From Sedimenticola sp. (lineage in GTDB: Bacteria > Pseudomonadota > Gammaproteobacteria > Chromatiales > Chromatiaceae), in NCBI GenBank assembly GCA_030619405.1, contig JAUXBK010000009.1:1-23725 (forward strand): a DNA stretch of 23,725 bases. The letters run 5' to 3'. Below, in pieces: positions 8,082 through 16,853 of the stretch. The notes under the pieces were generated by a model. The model ran no database searches and was not told the origin of the DNA. It saw only the letters and a list, made by a program, of their open reading frames with translations. Every line of letters begins with the position of its first letter. The first letter of the stretch is position 1. Both the position numbers and the translations under genes were made by a program.

Positions 8082-8411
8082 TCAGATGCTGGTGGGTTCG
8101 GCGCCCTTGAGAGTCACCCCATTACGGTGGTTGGTGTTCTTCTCCTTGTGTTTCTTCAACTGCCGATCCACCTTATCCACCAGGCCGTCGATGGCGGCGT
8201 ACATATCCTCCTCCACGCAGTCGGCGAAGATGTCAGCCCCGTTTACGTGCAGTGTAGCCTCGGCCTTCTGTCTCAGTTTTTCCACGCTCAGCACGACGTG
8301 AGCCTTGGTCACATGGTCAAAGTGGCGTTCCAGGCGTTCGAATTTGGAGTCCACATAGCGGCGCAGGGCTTCGGTGATGTCCACATGATGACCTGTAAGG
8401 CTGATCTGCAT
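8082..8411 (-). CDS. hpf: Ribosome hibernation promoting factor (HPF/YhbH)
   Basis: A 109-residue S30AE-family protein that binds the 30S decoding region and promotes 70S dimers in stationary phase. MQISLTGHHVDITEALRRYVDSKFERLERH and the later DMYAAIDGLVDKVDRQLKKHKEK are diagnostic. It is of the short type, slightly longer than the 95-residue E. coli protein, with a basic tail and no long C-terminal dimerisation domain. Lies 26 bases after rpoN, as expected, and probably shares its transcript. Confidence 0.95.
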   Translation of the reverse strand: MQISLTGHHVDITEALRRYVDSKFERLERHFDHVTKAHVVLSVEKLRQKAEATLHVNGADIFADCVEEDMYAAIDGLVDKVDRQLKKHKEKNTNHRNGVTLKGAEPTSI

Positions 8412-8437
8412 AGTTTGCTCCTTGGCTTTCAGCGCCG

Positions 8438-9940
8438 CTAGACGAGGCGCTTTCGTTCGTTGGATGGCGGAATCGCCATCGATTCGCGGTATTTCGCGAC
8501 TGTCCGTCGCGCCACCTTGATCCCCTGCTCCGAGAGTATCCCGGCTATCTTGTTGTCGCTCAGGGGCTTTTTCGGTTTTTCGGCACCGATCAGTTTTTTA
8601 ATGAGGGCCCGGATCGCGGTGGCGGAACACTCTCCACCCGTATCCGTGTTGACGTGGCTGGAGAAGAAGTATTTGAACTCCAGGGTACCCCGGGGGGTGT
8701 GCATGAACTTCTGGGTAGTGACTCTGGAGATGGTGGACTCATGCATCTCCAGCGCTTCGGCGATATCGCGCAGCACCAGGGGACGCATCGCCTCAGCGCC
8801 ATGTTCGAAGAAGCCGCGCTGGAACTCGACGATCTTGGTGGCCACCTTGAGCAGGGTCTCGTTGCGGCTGACCAGGCTCTTGATGAACCAGCGGGCCTCC
8901 TGCAGATGGTTCTTGAGGTAGGTGTTGTCGTCGCTGCTGTCCGCCCGTCGGATCAACCGGGCATATTCCGGATTCACCCGCAGTTTAGGGGTGGCTTCCG
9001 GATTCAGGTCCACGTGCCAGGCGCCGTTACGCCGGTAGACGAACACATCCGGCACCACATACTGCGTCTCGGCTTCGGCTACCAGAGTACCCGGTCTGGG
9101 GGCGAGGGAGCGGATCAACCGGATCACTTCCTTCAGCTCGTCATCACCGATCTTCAACTGGCGCTTGATCTGGAGCTGGTTCTGCTGAGCCAGCAGTTCG
9201 AAGTGGTTGCGTACCAGTTTAATGGCCAGCGGCAGGTAGCGGCTCTTCTCCGGGTACTGCCCAAGCTGAATCAACAGGCACTCCTGGGGGCCTCGTGCCG
9301 CCACGCCGGGTGGATCGAACTGCTGGATCCGATGCAAGACCGCCTCCGCCTCCTCGATACCCAGTTCCTCATCCTCCAGCCCGAAGACGATATCCTCCAG
9401 TCCCACAGAGAGATAGCCATCCTCGTTGACCGCTTCTACGATGGTCTCTGCGATGACCCGGTCACTGTCGCTGAATGCGGTCAGGTTGAGTTGCCAGATC
9501 AGGTAGTCCTGGAGGGTACGGGAAACGCGGCGCTGGTTGAGGAAGTCGGAATCGCCCCCTTCCCGGTTGGCGCTTCCGGATACCGGTGGCAGGGCGCTGT
9601 CATAGACGTCTTCCCAGCCGCTGTCCACCGGCAGCTCTTCCGGCATGGCGCTGGATTCGATATTTATCTCACGCTCGTTGTTGGCGTCGTTCTGGGCCGT
9701 ATCGGCCTTCCCGGACGTTTTGCTGCTCTCTTCCCCCAGCGTTGGTTTGGGTTCTGCCTGGTTTGTCTGCTCCTGTATTGCCCCCTCTTCCTCCGTTTCC
9801 AGCATAAAGTTGGAATCCAGGGCCTCCTGGATCTCCTGCTTGAGGTCGAGCGTGGAGAGCTGCAGCAGGCGGATAGCCTGTTGTAGCTGGGGCGTCATGG
9901 TCAGGTGCTGGCCCAGGCGAAGCTGTAGTGTCTGCTTCAT
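8438..9940 (-). CDS. rpoN: RNA polymerase sigma-54 factor (RpoN)
   Basis: Alternative sigma factor (500 residues) that needs AAA+ enhancer-binding activators. Region I is Gln/Leu-rich (LRLGQHLTMTPQLQQAIRLLQLSTLDL, 7-33), followed by an acidic linker (about 45-105) and the core-binding domain. The helix-turn-helix contains MHESTISRVTTQKFMHTPRGTLEFKYFFSS, and the RpoN box ARRTVAKYRE is at 477-486. All are intact, so it should be functional. The ATG at 9940 lies 199 bases after lptB, the longest gap inside this cluster, leaving room for a promoter of its own. It plausibly controls pilus and nitrogen genes, though no -24/-12 promoter was recognised in this window. Confidence 0.97.
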   Translation of the reverse strand: MKQTLQLRLGQHLTMTPQLQQAIRLLQLSTLDLKQEIQEALDSNFMLETEEEGAIQEQTNQAEPKPTLGEESSKTSGKADTAQNDANNEREINIESSAMPEELPVDSGWEDVYDSALPPVSGSANREGGDSDFLNQRRVSRTLQDYLIWQLNLTAFSDSDRVIAETIVEAVNEDGYLSVGLEDIVFGLEDEELGIEEAEAVLHRIQQFDPPGVAARGPQECLLIQLGQYPEKSRYLPLAIKLVRNHFELLAQQNQLQIKRQLKIGDDELKEVIRLIRSLAPRPGTLVAEAETQYVVPDVFVYRRNGAWHVDLNPEATPKLRVNPEYARLIRRADSSDDNTYLKNHLQEARWFIKSLVSRNETLLKVATKIVEFQRGFFEHGAEAMRPLVLRDIAEALEMHESTISRVTTQKFMHTPRGTLEFKYFFSSHVNTDTGGECSATAIRALIKKLIGAEKPKKPLSDNKIAGILSEQGIKVARRTVAKYRESMAIPPSNERKRLV

Positions 9941-9994
9941 ACAGGCCAGGCGCTGAAATCTGGTATGTTATTTGTGTGCATTGTCATTGTTTTT

Positions 9995-10025
9995 ATTTTA
10001 GCCGAATTCGCCGAATTTGTTGCAA
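9995..10025 (-). promoter_or_regulatory. Possible sigma-70 promoter of rpoN
   Basis: In the 199-base lptB-rpoN gap the minus strand shows TTGCAA (10,020-10,025) and TAAAAT (9,995-10,000) separated by 19 bases, about 55 bases before the rpoN ATG. The spacing is slightly long, so this is a weak call. Confidence 0.3.
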
Positions 10026-10139
10026 ACGCTTCCTGCCACTGTTTTTGCTCTGGATCAATCACTCTGCTGATTGGGAATAACAACAGGATAGGCGTTCCTG
10101 ACCGCCTTGTGGCAGCGGGTCAACGGCATCAGACCTAGG

Positions 10140-10865
10140 TCAGAGCTGGAACTCGTCACCCAGGTAAACCGATCGGACGTCCGGATTGGTGAGGATCGCG
10201 TCTGGCCCACCCTCGGTCAGAACCTGGCCCTCGCTGATGATGTAGGCGCGCTGACATATTCCAAGGGTCTCCCGCACGTTGTGGTCGGTGATCAGGATGC
10301 CGATCTTTCGGTAGGCGAGCTCGTTGATGATCGCCTGTATATCCTTGACCGATATCGGGTCGATACCGGCGAAAGGTTCATCCAGTAGGATGAATCGGGG
10401 TTCCATGGCCAGAGACCGGGCGATCTCCAGCCGCCGCCTCTCCCCGCCCGAAAGTCCGATAGCTGGGTTCTTCTCCAGGTGCCGGAGGCTGAAATCCAGC
10501 AGCAGCCCGTCACAGGCGGCTGACCGCTGCTGCCGGTTCAGCTCGCTGCGGGTCTCCAGTACCGCCATGATGTTGTCGCGAACGCTCAGTTTCCTGAATA
10601 CTGATGGCTCCTGCGCCAAGTACCCCAGCCCGAGCCGGGCCCGGGCATACATCGGGAGACGGGTGATCTCCTGGTCGCCCAGGGAGATTCGGCCACTGTC
10701 CGGTTTGATCAGCCCGGCGATCATATAGAAGCAGGTGGTCTTGCCGGCCCCGTTGGGGCCGAGCAGTCCGACCACTTCGCCACTGGATACCTCCAGCGTT
10801 ACCCCCTTGACCACCTGGCGCCGGCGATACTGCTTGACCAGATTCTCGGCCTTCAATGTACTCAT
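10140..10865 (-). CDS. lptB: LPS export ABC transporter ATP-binding protein LptB
   Basis: ATPase (241 residues) of the LptB2FG inner-membrane complex that extracts lipopolysaccharide and pushes it along the Lpt bridge. Walker A GPNGAGKTT begins near 36, the signature LSGGERRRLEIAR near 138 and Walker B FILLDEPFAGIDP near 158. The phrases SVFRKLSVRDNIMAVLE and ITDHNVRETLGICQRAYII are typical of LptB. The ATG overlaps the lptA stop by four bases. Catalytic motifs are intact. Confidence 0.97.
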   Translation of the reverse strand: MSTLKAENLVKQYRRRQVVKGVTLEVSSGEVVGLLGPNGAGKTTCFYMIAGLIKPDSGRISLGDQEITRLPMYARARLGLGYLAQEPSVFRKLSVRDNIMAVLETRSELNRQQRSAACDGLLLDFSLRHLEKNPAIGLSGGERRRLEIARSLAMEPRFILLDEPFAGIDPISVKDIQAIINELAYRKIGILITDHNVRETLGICQRAYIISEGQVLTEGGPDAILTNPDVRSVYLGDEFQL

Positions 10866-11425
10866 TGGGTCTGTTTCTGGGCTTCTTTCCGGGGCGCTTT
10901 CACGCCCCGCTGCTTGTTGGAGCGGATGGTGATCCGGACCCGCTGCTTGCCCTGCTGGCTGGTGCCCGCCCGTACCACCTTGGTTGTCCGGTTGTAGGTG
11001 ATACGGTCGTTCTTGAAGGCGTCTCCGTCCTGGGTTATCTCCGCGTCGTCGATCAGATAGACGAGATCGCTCCTGACCTTATACTCCATGCGCTTGGCGC
11101 GACCCTTGGCCAGGCCCTTGTCCGCACCCGTCTGCTGCTGAAACCGCGCTGGATTCCCTTCGGCGATGATCTCGTCGGTCTCACCCCCCTCTTTTATGAT
11201 GGTCAGTTTATCCGCAGTCAGGTGCATGGTCCCCTGGTCGAAGATCACGTTTCCAGTGTAGACACTTACGCCGGTGCGATCGTCGATCTGAACATCGTCC
11301 GCCTCCAGGTAGATCGGCTGATCCTGGTCGGAATCCAGTGCCATTGCCTGCAATGGCAGGGTCAGCCAGAGTAGGGAAATAACCCAGATTAGTTCGCGCC
11401 TGAGGGGGGGTATGATCGTCTTCAT
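10862..11425 (-). CDS. lptA: Lipopolysaccharide transport periplasmic protein LptA
   Basis: Periplasmic bridge protein of 187 residues. It has an N-terminal signal peptide (about 1-29, ending LPLQAMA) and an OstA/LptA beta-jellyroll region: PIYLEADDVQIDDRTGVSVYTGNV, LTADKLTI, GNPARFQQ and MEYKVRSDLVYLIDDAEI. The tail is basic and Lys/Arg/Gln-rich. The gene starts 16 bases after kdsC, leaving no room for lptC, which usually lies here. Identification is secure; the missing partner is treated as a finding. Confidence 0.94.
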   Translation of the reverse strand: MKTIIPPLRRELIWVISLLWLTLPLQAMALDSDQDQPIYLEADDVQIDDRTGVSVYTGNVIFDQGTMHLTADKLTIIKEGGETDEIIAEGNPARFQQQTGADKGLAKGRAKRMEYKVRSDLVYLIDDAEITQDGDAFKNDRITYNRTTKVVRAGTSQQGKQRVRITIRSNKQRGVKAPRKEAQKQTQ

Positions 11426-11441
11426 TTGCCTTCCTGATGGT

Positions 11442-11963
11442 TCAGATGTATTTGCTCATCGCTTTCTCCAGTTTGCCCTGGGCCTCCATCAACAGTTCAC
11501 ACACCTCCCTGGCCGCGCCGCGTCCGCCCGGCGACGTTGTCGTCCAGTGGGCATACTGGAGCACGAGTTTGTGGGCATCCTGCACCGTGACGGCGAGCCC
11601 GACCCGGCGCATGATGGGCATGTCCACCACGTCGTCGCCCACATAGGCGATCTGTTCGTCGCTCAGCTTCAGCCGTTTCTTCAGTTCGTCGTATGCCGGC
11701 ATCTTCTCCTGCATCCCTTGATATACATGGGGGATACCCAGGCTCTCCATGCGCAGCCGGACCACCTCAGAAGTGCGGGCGGTGATGATACCCACCTCGA
11801 CCCCGGATGCACGCAGCATCTTCATTCCCAGCCCGTCCTTGGAGTTGAAAGCCTTGTATTCCTGGCCGTCGTCGCCCAGGTAGAGGCTGCCATCGGTCAG
11901 TACGCCATCCACGTCAAAGATGACCAGCCGGATTTTTGCTGCTTTTTCGAATAGTTCCTGCAT
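11442..11963 (-). CDS. kdsC: 3-deoxy-D-manno-octulosonate 8-phosphate phosphatase KdsC
   Basis: HAD-superfamily phosphatase (173 residues) that releases Kdo from Kdo-8-phosphate for lipid A-core synthesis. The catalytic DxD is in IRLVIFDVDGVLTDG (D17, D19), FNSKDGLGMKML and GIITARTSEVV follow, and IAYVGDDVVDMPIM supplies the metal-binding acidic residues. The C1-type HAD with no large cap matches KdsC length. GAGGGAG precedes the ATG at 11,963. It lies next to kdsD, the enzyme earlier in the pathway. Confidence 0.95.
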   Translation of the reverse strand: MQELFEKAAKIRLVIFDVDGVLTDGSLYLGDDGQEYKAFNSKDGLGMKMLRASGVEVGIITARTSEVVRLRMESLGIPHVYQGMQEKMPAYDELKKRLKLSDEQIAYVGDDVVDMPIMRRVGLAVTVQDAHKLVLQYAHWTTTSPGGRGAAREVCELLMEAQGKLEKAMSKYI

Positions 11964-11998
11964 CGAAGCTCCCTCAGGGATTCCATAGTTGTTCGTGC

Positions 11999-12997
11999 TC
12001 AGACGACTCCTGCCCGCAGCAGGACGTGCATGTTGAGTGCCCCCACCACCTGTTGCTGGTCATCGATGATCAGCAGTGAGTTTATTTTGTTCTCCTCCAT
12101 GATCTGCAGTGCCTCTGCCGCCAGCAGATTGGCTGCCGCGGTCTTGCAGCCCTTGGTCATCACTTCTGACACCCGGCATTGGCGGATGTCCAGTTCGCTG
12201 TCCAGGGTGCGGCGCAGGTCGCCATCTGTATATATTCCGGTAAGATTCCCGCTATCATCGACCACAGCGGTCATTCCCAGCCCCTTGTTGGTCATCTCCA
12301 CCAGGGCATCGCGCAGCTGTGCGGACTCCTGAATCAGCGGTACCTCATCACCGGAGTGCATGATATCGCCGATGTGCAGCAGCAGACGTCGGCCCAGACT
12401 GCCGCCCGGGTGGGATAGGGCAAAGTCATTTTCGGTGAACCCTCTCGCCTCCAGCAGGGCGATAGCCAATGCATCTCCCATGGCCAGGGCGGCAGTGGTG
12501 CTCGAGGTAGGGGCCAGGTTCAACGGACAGGCCTCCTGTTCCACGCTGACGTCGATATGGGCATCCGCCTCCCTGGCCAGATTGGAGCGCGGGTTTCCGG
12601 TCATGGAGATCAGGGGTGCGCCGATCCTTTTGATCAGTGGCAGGATGGTCAGTAGTTCCGACGTCTCTCCCGAGTTGGAGAGGGCCAGCACCACGTCGCC
12701 GCGGGTGATCATGCCCAGGTCCCCGTGACTTGCCTCGCCCGGGTGGACGAAAAAAGCGGGGGTGCCGGTGCTGGCCAGGGTGGCGGCGATCTTGCTGCCG
12801 ATGTGGCCGGATTTACCCATTCCGGTCACTACCACCCGTCCCTTGCAGGCCAACATGAAATGGCAGGCCTGTGCAAACTCACTGCCGATGCGCGCCTCCA
12901 GGGCCTTCACGGCAGCTGCCTCGTTGCGAATGACCGCCAGGCCCAGGGCCTGAAGTTTATCTGACTCGTCGGGCGACGGTTGAGACTGTTTATTCAT
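11999..12997 (-). CDS. kdsD: D-arabinose 5-phosphate isomerase KdsD
   Basis: Converts ribulose-5-phosphate to arabinose-5-phosphate, the first step of Kdo synthesis. The 332-residue product has an N-terminal SIS domain (VVVTGMGKSGHIGSKIAATLASTGTPAFFVHPGEASHGDLGM) and two C-terminal CBS domains (from DIMHSGDEVPLI to the end, which is LLRAGVV). The frame is open 45 codons further upstream, but that stretch overlaps the antiporter gene and has no family similarity. The ATG at 12,997, beginning MNKQSQ and preceded by GAGAGG, gives the normal length. Confidence 0.95.
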   Translation of the reverse strand: MNKQSQPSPDESDKLQALGLAVIRNEAAAVKALEARIGSEFAQACHFMLACKGRVVVTGMGKSGHIGSKIAATLASTGTPAFFVHPGEASHGDLGMITRGDVVLALSNSGETSELLTILPLIKRIGAPLISMTGNPRSNLAREADAHIDVSVEQEACPLNLAPTSSTTAALAMGDALAIALLEARGFTENDFALSHPGGSLGRRLLLHIGDIMHSGDEVPLIQESAQLRDALVEMTNKGLGMTAVVDDSGNLTGIYTDGDLRRTLDSELDIRQCRVSEVMTKGCKTAAANLLAAEALQIMEENKINSLLIIDDQQQVVGALNMHVLLRAGVV

Positions 12998-13010
12998 GCC
13001 AGGGGCCTCT

Positions 13011-13997
13011 CTATGATGGTACCAGTGCATTCCGGCTGTCCAGGAACAGCATGGTCTGGTAGCCGGCGAAGGCCGCCACCAGCAGCAGCCCTTCGAAGCG
13101 ATTGATTCTGCCGCTTCTGCCACGAAATCCATAGCCCATGACGAACAGGGCCAGGGTGAAGCCGATCATGACGGGCATGTCGCGGGTGAGTGCCTCCGGT
13201 GCGAACAGGCCGGGGGCCAGCAGGCCCGGCATCGCCAGTACCGCCAGCAGATTGTACATGTTGGAGCCGATGATGTTGCCAATGGCGATGTCGTGCTCGT
13301 TTCTCATTGCGGCGATCACGCTTGCGGCGAGTTCCGGCAGGCTGGTGCCGAGGGCGACGATGGTGAGGCCGATCACCAGGTCGCTGATACCGAAGGCGGT
13401 GGCCACGTTGACCGCCCCCCAGACCAGCATGCGTGAACTCACCAGCAGCAGAACCAGGCCGGAGACGAGCAGAAACAGGGCGCGAACAGTGGTCATGATC
13501 TCAGGGAGCTCCGCCTCCAGCTCTACCTCCAGAGGGTCGCTGCCCCTGCTGCGCCGGCCAAGTTGAACCATGAACCAGAGGACGGCGGCCAGGGCCGAGA
13601 GCAGGATGATCCCGTCCAGCGCCGTGAGTCTCCCGTTCAGCATCAGGAGCAGGCTGAGCAGGCTTACCGCCAGCAGTATCGGGTACTCCCGCTGCAGGGT
13701 GTTGGAATGGACCTTCAGCGGTGTGATCAGGGCGGTGAAACCAAGGATGAGGCCGATGTTGGTGATGTTGGAACCAAGGGCATTGCCGATTGCCAGGCCG
13801 GCATTGCCCTGAATCGAGGCCACGACGGAGACCAGGATCTCCGGGGCTGAAGTGCCGAAGCCAACGATAGTCAGCCCGATCAACATGGGTGAGACCCCCA
13901 GATTACGCGCCAGTGCGGCGGCACCCGCCACGAAGCGTTCGGCACCCCATACCAGAATGCTGAAGCCGGCAATGATAGTAATGGAGGAAAGTAGCAT
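13011..13997 (-). CDS. yrbG: Calcium/sodium antiporter, CaCA family (YrbG-like)
   Basis: Inner-membrane cation antiporter of 328 residues with about ten hydrophobic segments. The two inverted alpha repeats are clear: IVGFGTSAPEILVS with GNALGSNITNIGLILG in the first half, and IVALGTSLPELAASVIA with GNIIGSNMYNLLAVLA in the second. An acidic linker (VELEAELPEI) separates the halves. ATG start. It is first in the LPS/rpoN series, as in E. coli yrbG-kdsD-kdsC, and lies 13 bases before kdsD. Ion specificity is from the family. Confidence 0.93.
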   Translation of the reverse strand: MLLSSITIIAGFSILVWGAERFVAGAAALARNLGVSPMLIGLTIVGFGTSAPEILVSVVASIQGNAGLAIGNALGSNITNIGLILGFTALITPLKVHSNTLQREYPILLAVSLLSLLLMLNGRLTALDGIILLSALAAVLWFMVQLGRRSRGSDPLEVELEAELPEIMTTVRALFLLVSGLVLLLVSSRMLVWGAVNVATAFGISDLVIGLTIVALGTSLPELAASVIAAMRNEHDIAIGNIIGSNMYNLLAVLAMPGLLAPGLFAPEALTRDMPVMIGFTLALFVMGYGFRGRSGRINRFEGLLLVAAFAGYQTMLFLDSRNALVPS

Positions 13998-14164
13998 AGG
14001 CTTCTAGAGAAGATACAGCAGGCTCATCTATTCCACTTTGAGGCAGGACAGGTTTGCGTGAGCTGGTTTTAACCTGCGCTGCGGTGTGCTAAATCAGAGT
14101 TTGTACTGAGTGCGAGTCGCATTGTTTCAAACCCCGGCATGATTGTCCAAGTGGAGGCTGTTTT

Positions 14165-14191
14165 AAAAAACCATGCCCTTCGCTTGCATGG
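14165..14191 (-). terminator. Intrinsic terminator after the DUF4426 gene
   Basis: On the minus strand CCATGC and GCATGG form a perfect 6-base stem with a 9-base loop (14,171-14,191), followed at once by six T residues (14,165-14,170). It lies 37 bases after the DUF4426 stop and before the antiporter gene, so it separates the two minus-strand series. The remaining gap to 13,998 shows no gene. Confidence 0.6.
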
Positions 14192-14227
14192 CCTGGTTGC
14201 CCGCCTGGCCCGTGCAGTCCGGGGGAG

Positions 14228-14674
14228 TCAGTCGATAAAGAACTGCTGTTGCAGCCCGGCCTTGATCGTCTTGCTGACGCCCACCGGCTGCACCTCCAAT
14301 GAGAATCGGAGCCGTTCCCGGTCGATGATGGGGAATTCACCCAGGTAGTAGATGGCGTCCCCGTCCCGGACCTCCCGCATCGGTATGTCAATGACCTGGC
14401 TGGTCAGGTTGGTGGCCTGAGCATTGACCCGGGCGGTGACCGCCTGGCCGGTGGTTCCGGGGGCATCCTTGATGACGCTGACATTGAGGAGTCCTCGGTA
14501 TTTACTCCGTATCAGACCGTATCTGCTGGCGATCTCGGGGGTCAACATGGCGCTGGGGACGGCATTGTGGTGGACGGTGAAGCCTGCTTCACGGGTACTG
14601 TTCTCCGCTGCCGCGGTCAGGGGCAGGATGATGCTCAGGCAGGCAATCAGAAACGGGCTGATCCAGGATCTCAT
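14228..14674 (-). CDS. DUF4426 periplasmic protein
   Basis: A 148-residue protein with a clear signal peptide (MRSWISPFLIACLSIILPLTAAA, cleavage likely after about residue 23). The mature part includes VHHNAVPSAMLTPEIASRYGLIRSKYRGLLNVSVI and a VQPVGVSKTIKAGLQQQFFID end, matching the DUF4426 pattern. In pseudomonads a gene of this family lies in the same yggS-proC-yggT neighbourhood, usually after metX-metW. Here it follows a dynamin-like GTPase. Function unknown. Confidence 0.8.
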   Translation of the reverse strand: MRSWISPFLIACLSIILPLTAAAENSTREAGFTVHHNAVPSAMLTPEIASRYGLIRSKYRGLLNVSVIKDAPGTTGQAVTARVNAQATNLTSQVIDIPMREVRDGDAIYYLGEFPIIDRERLRFSLEVQPVGVSKTIKAGLQQQFFID

Positions 14675-14809
14675 CTTTAATGATTCTCCGCAGGACTAGG
14701 TTCATGTCAGGGGCCGGTGGGTGAGTGTGGCTTGTGGGCACAGTATAAACCAAGCTGGATCAAGTTGGGGGGTGTTGCTTTTCGGCAGTGAAGGTCGGGG
14801 CAGGGTGGC

Positions 14810-16819
14810 TCAGCTGGATGCAGAACGCCTGGCAGTCAGCCGTGGGTGTTCCCCGGTGGCCGGATCGCACTGCCCGTTCAGCGTGGTGTGCATACTGCGC
14901 AGCGTTGACAGCTGCTGTCGGGTCACCCGGTCCTGCCGCTGCAGTTCGGCAATGCGCGCGTCCAGGGTATCCCGGGAGCTGCTGATCTTTTTCAGATCCT
15001 GCAGTTTCGACTGCATCTGCGCCCGATGTTCGCGGATCTGAAAGATCAGTGGCTCCAGTGCGGTTTTCATCCAGCTGTCCAGTTCCCTGTAAGCTGTGGT
15101 GAAGATCAGCCGGGCCCGACTCACCATGGCCATGAAGAATCGCTGTATGACGAAATGTTTTTCGGTCATGGCCGTGGTCGGGCTGTTGCGGAATATCTCT
15201 GCCTCCTGGTAGAGCATTTCCAGTTCCACCCGGAAGCGCATGATAGAAAACATCTTCGGCTGGATGACCGAAAAGCGCTGATCGCTTTGAAAGCGCCGGT
15301 AGATGCTGCGGATCAGCGTGCGCACATGCTCGCACTCGTTCGCCACCAGTTGCATGTTGCCGCGCATCTCATCGAACAGGGTGCGCATATTCCTCTTCAG
15401 GCCCTTCGTCGTCCAGTTTCCACGCATTCTCTGCTCTGCCAGATCGATACGCTGCTCCAGCCGTTTCAGATCGAGTGTTCGGCGTAGCCTTCCGGTCTCT
15501 TTCTGGAGAACCTGACGGCTGGCCTGGAAGTTGCGGATCTCCTGAATATAGGCGGCCTCGTCCTGGCGGGTCTTGCGTATCAGGTGCTCGATTACCTCCA
15601 CGCTCTTTCCACTCAACCCCTGAAGCCCGGACAGCTGGGCCAGGATCCCCTTGTGTTTGCTTGACACCACCCCGATGGAGCTCTCCAGTATATGGGAGAT
15701 CTCTGCGCTGATAGTGTCCCGGATGATCTCCTTGCGGGCAGCCAGGACCTCCCGGGAGAGGTGCTCCTCCAGGTTTGGCAGACCACACTTCTGCAGCAGT
15801 GTTCGATTCCCCTTTACCTTGGACAGCAGTCCTTTCTGGGCGGAGACCGGGAAGATGTTCCGCCTGGGTACGGAAAGAACCCTGGCGGTATCATTACACT
15901 GTTTCTCGATACTGGCAGCGATGGCGATGTCATCCTGCAACTCATCCCACAGTACGTCCACCTTGTTCAGCACCACCATCACCCCTTGGCGGTGACTGCG
16001 CTTGAACCCTTTGATCTGACTCTGCCACATCTCCAGGTCGCTTCGGGTGACCCCCGCATCTGCAGCCAGCACGAACAGTACCGCCTGGGCGGATGGGAGC
16101 ATGTTCAGGGTCAGCTCTGGCTCGTTACCCAAGGCATTGAGGCCAGGGGTATCAAGAATGGTGAGGCCCTGTTCGAGTAATGGGTGAGGGAAGGAGATGA
16201 GGGCGTGACGCCATTTGGGGATCTGGATGGTCCCCTGGCGATCCTTTGGAGGCTGCCCCTGCTCCGGGTTGTGGAGGCCGAGGCGTTCCGCTTCCTCCAG
16301 CGTGACGCGCCGGGTCTGTGCCACCTGCTGCAGGCACCCGGCCAACTGGTCTGCGGAGGTGAGGTCTAGAGGGTGGGTCACCCACGAGGTCGGATTTTTT
16401 TTCAGTTCGGCCAGGGAGTCCCTCTGAAGTCGCGTCTCGATCGGCAGCAGTCTGATATACGCCGGTTGCTCCGCTTCCTGGTCGTAGAACAATTCGGTTG
16501 GACACATGGTGGTGCGTCCGGCGGTGGAGGGGAGCAGCCGCCGGCCGTAATCGGCGAAGAACAGGGCGTTTATCAGTTCGGTCTTGCCGCGTGAAAACTC
16601 GGCCACGAAGGCGATGGTGAGACGGTCCGAGTCCACCGCGCTACGGCACGTTTCAATCCGCTGCTCGCTCTCCCCGGAGCTGAGCCCATGTTTCCGGGAC
16701 CAGGCGCGGTAGTCGTCCATGGTCCTGATCAAAGTGCGCTTCCATTCACTGTAGGCGCGGAGTTCCCTGTCCAGCTTCGGACTCTGTGTTATCGATCCTG
16801 AATCATCCACCGATTTCAC
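14810..16819 (-). CDS. Dynamin-like large GTPase
   Basis: A 669-residue dynamin-superfamily protein. The GTPase domain spans about 60-350. G1 is AEFSRGKT (73-80, Ala in place of the first Gly), switch threonines are in AGRTTMCPTEL, G3 is DTPG (223-226) and G4 is NKVD (285-288). The rest is predominantly helical: charged stretches around 400-470 and 600-650 (for example QSKLQDLKKISSSRDTLDARIAELQRQ) look like coiled coil. No membrane segment is evident. The start is GTG (16,819) with no strong ribosome-binding site; an in-frame GTG four codons later is an alternative. Bacterial dynamins act in membrane remodelling or stress defence; a specific role here is unknown. It replaces metX-metW in an otherwise familiar order. 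Confidence 0.85.
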   Translation of the reverse strand: MKSVDDSGSITQSPKLDRELRAYSEWKRTLIRTMDDYRAWSRKHGLSSGESEQRIETCRSAVDSDRLTIAFVAEFSRGKTELINALFFADYGRRLLPSTAGRTTMCPTELFYDQEAEQPAYIRLLPIETRLQRDSLAELKKNPTSWVTHPLDLTSADQLAGCLQQVAQTRRVTLEEAERLGLHNPEQGQPPKDRQGTIQIPKWRHALISFPHPLLEQGLTILDTPGLNALGNEPELTLNMLPSAQAVLFVLAADAGVTRSDLEMWQSQIKGFKRSHRQGVMVVLNKVDVLWDELQDDIAIAASIEKQCNDTARVLSVPRRNIFPVSAQKGLLSKVKGNRTLLQKCGLPNLEEHLSREVLAARKEIIRDTISAEISHILESSIGVVSSKHKGILAQLSGLQGLSGKSVEVIEHLIRKTRQDEAAYIQEIRNFQASRQVLQKETGRLRRTLDLKRLEQRIDLAEQRMRGNWTTKGLKRNMRTLFDEMRGNMQLVANECEHVRTLIRSIYRRFQSDQRFSVIQPKMFSIMRFRVELEMLYQEAEIFRNSPTTAMTEKHFVIQRFFMAMVSRARLIFTTAYRELDSWMKTALEPLIFQIREHRAQMQSKLQDLKKISSSRDTLDARIAELQRQDRVTRQQLSTLRSMHTTLNGQCDPATGEHPRLTARRSASS

Positions 16820-16853
16820 CCTGCAGCCCGCGCTCTAGTGTTTTCTTGTGGTT

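Noticed and set aside
8654..9886. Plus-strand open frame of about 410 codons opposite rpoN
   Set aside because: The antisense of an intact, motif-complete rpoN; composition is that of a shadow frame.
10132..10141. Perfect palindrome GACCTAGGTC at the lptB stop codon
   Set aside because: Too short, overlaps coding sequence, and is not followed by a T tract on the minus strand.
12998..13132. 45-codon N-terminal extension of KdsD
   Set aside because: Overlaps the antiporter gene, has Trp/Cys-rich sequence unlike KdsD, and a good ATG with a ribosome-binding site gives the standard length.
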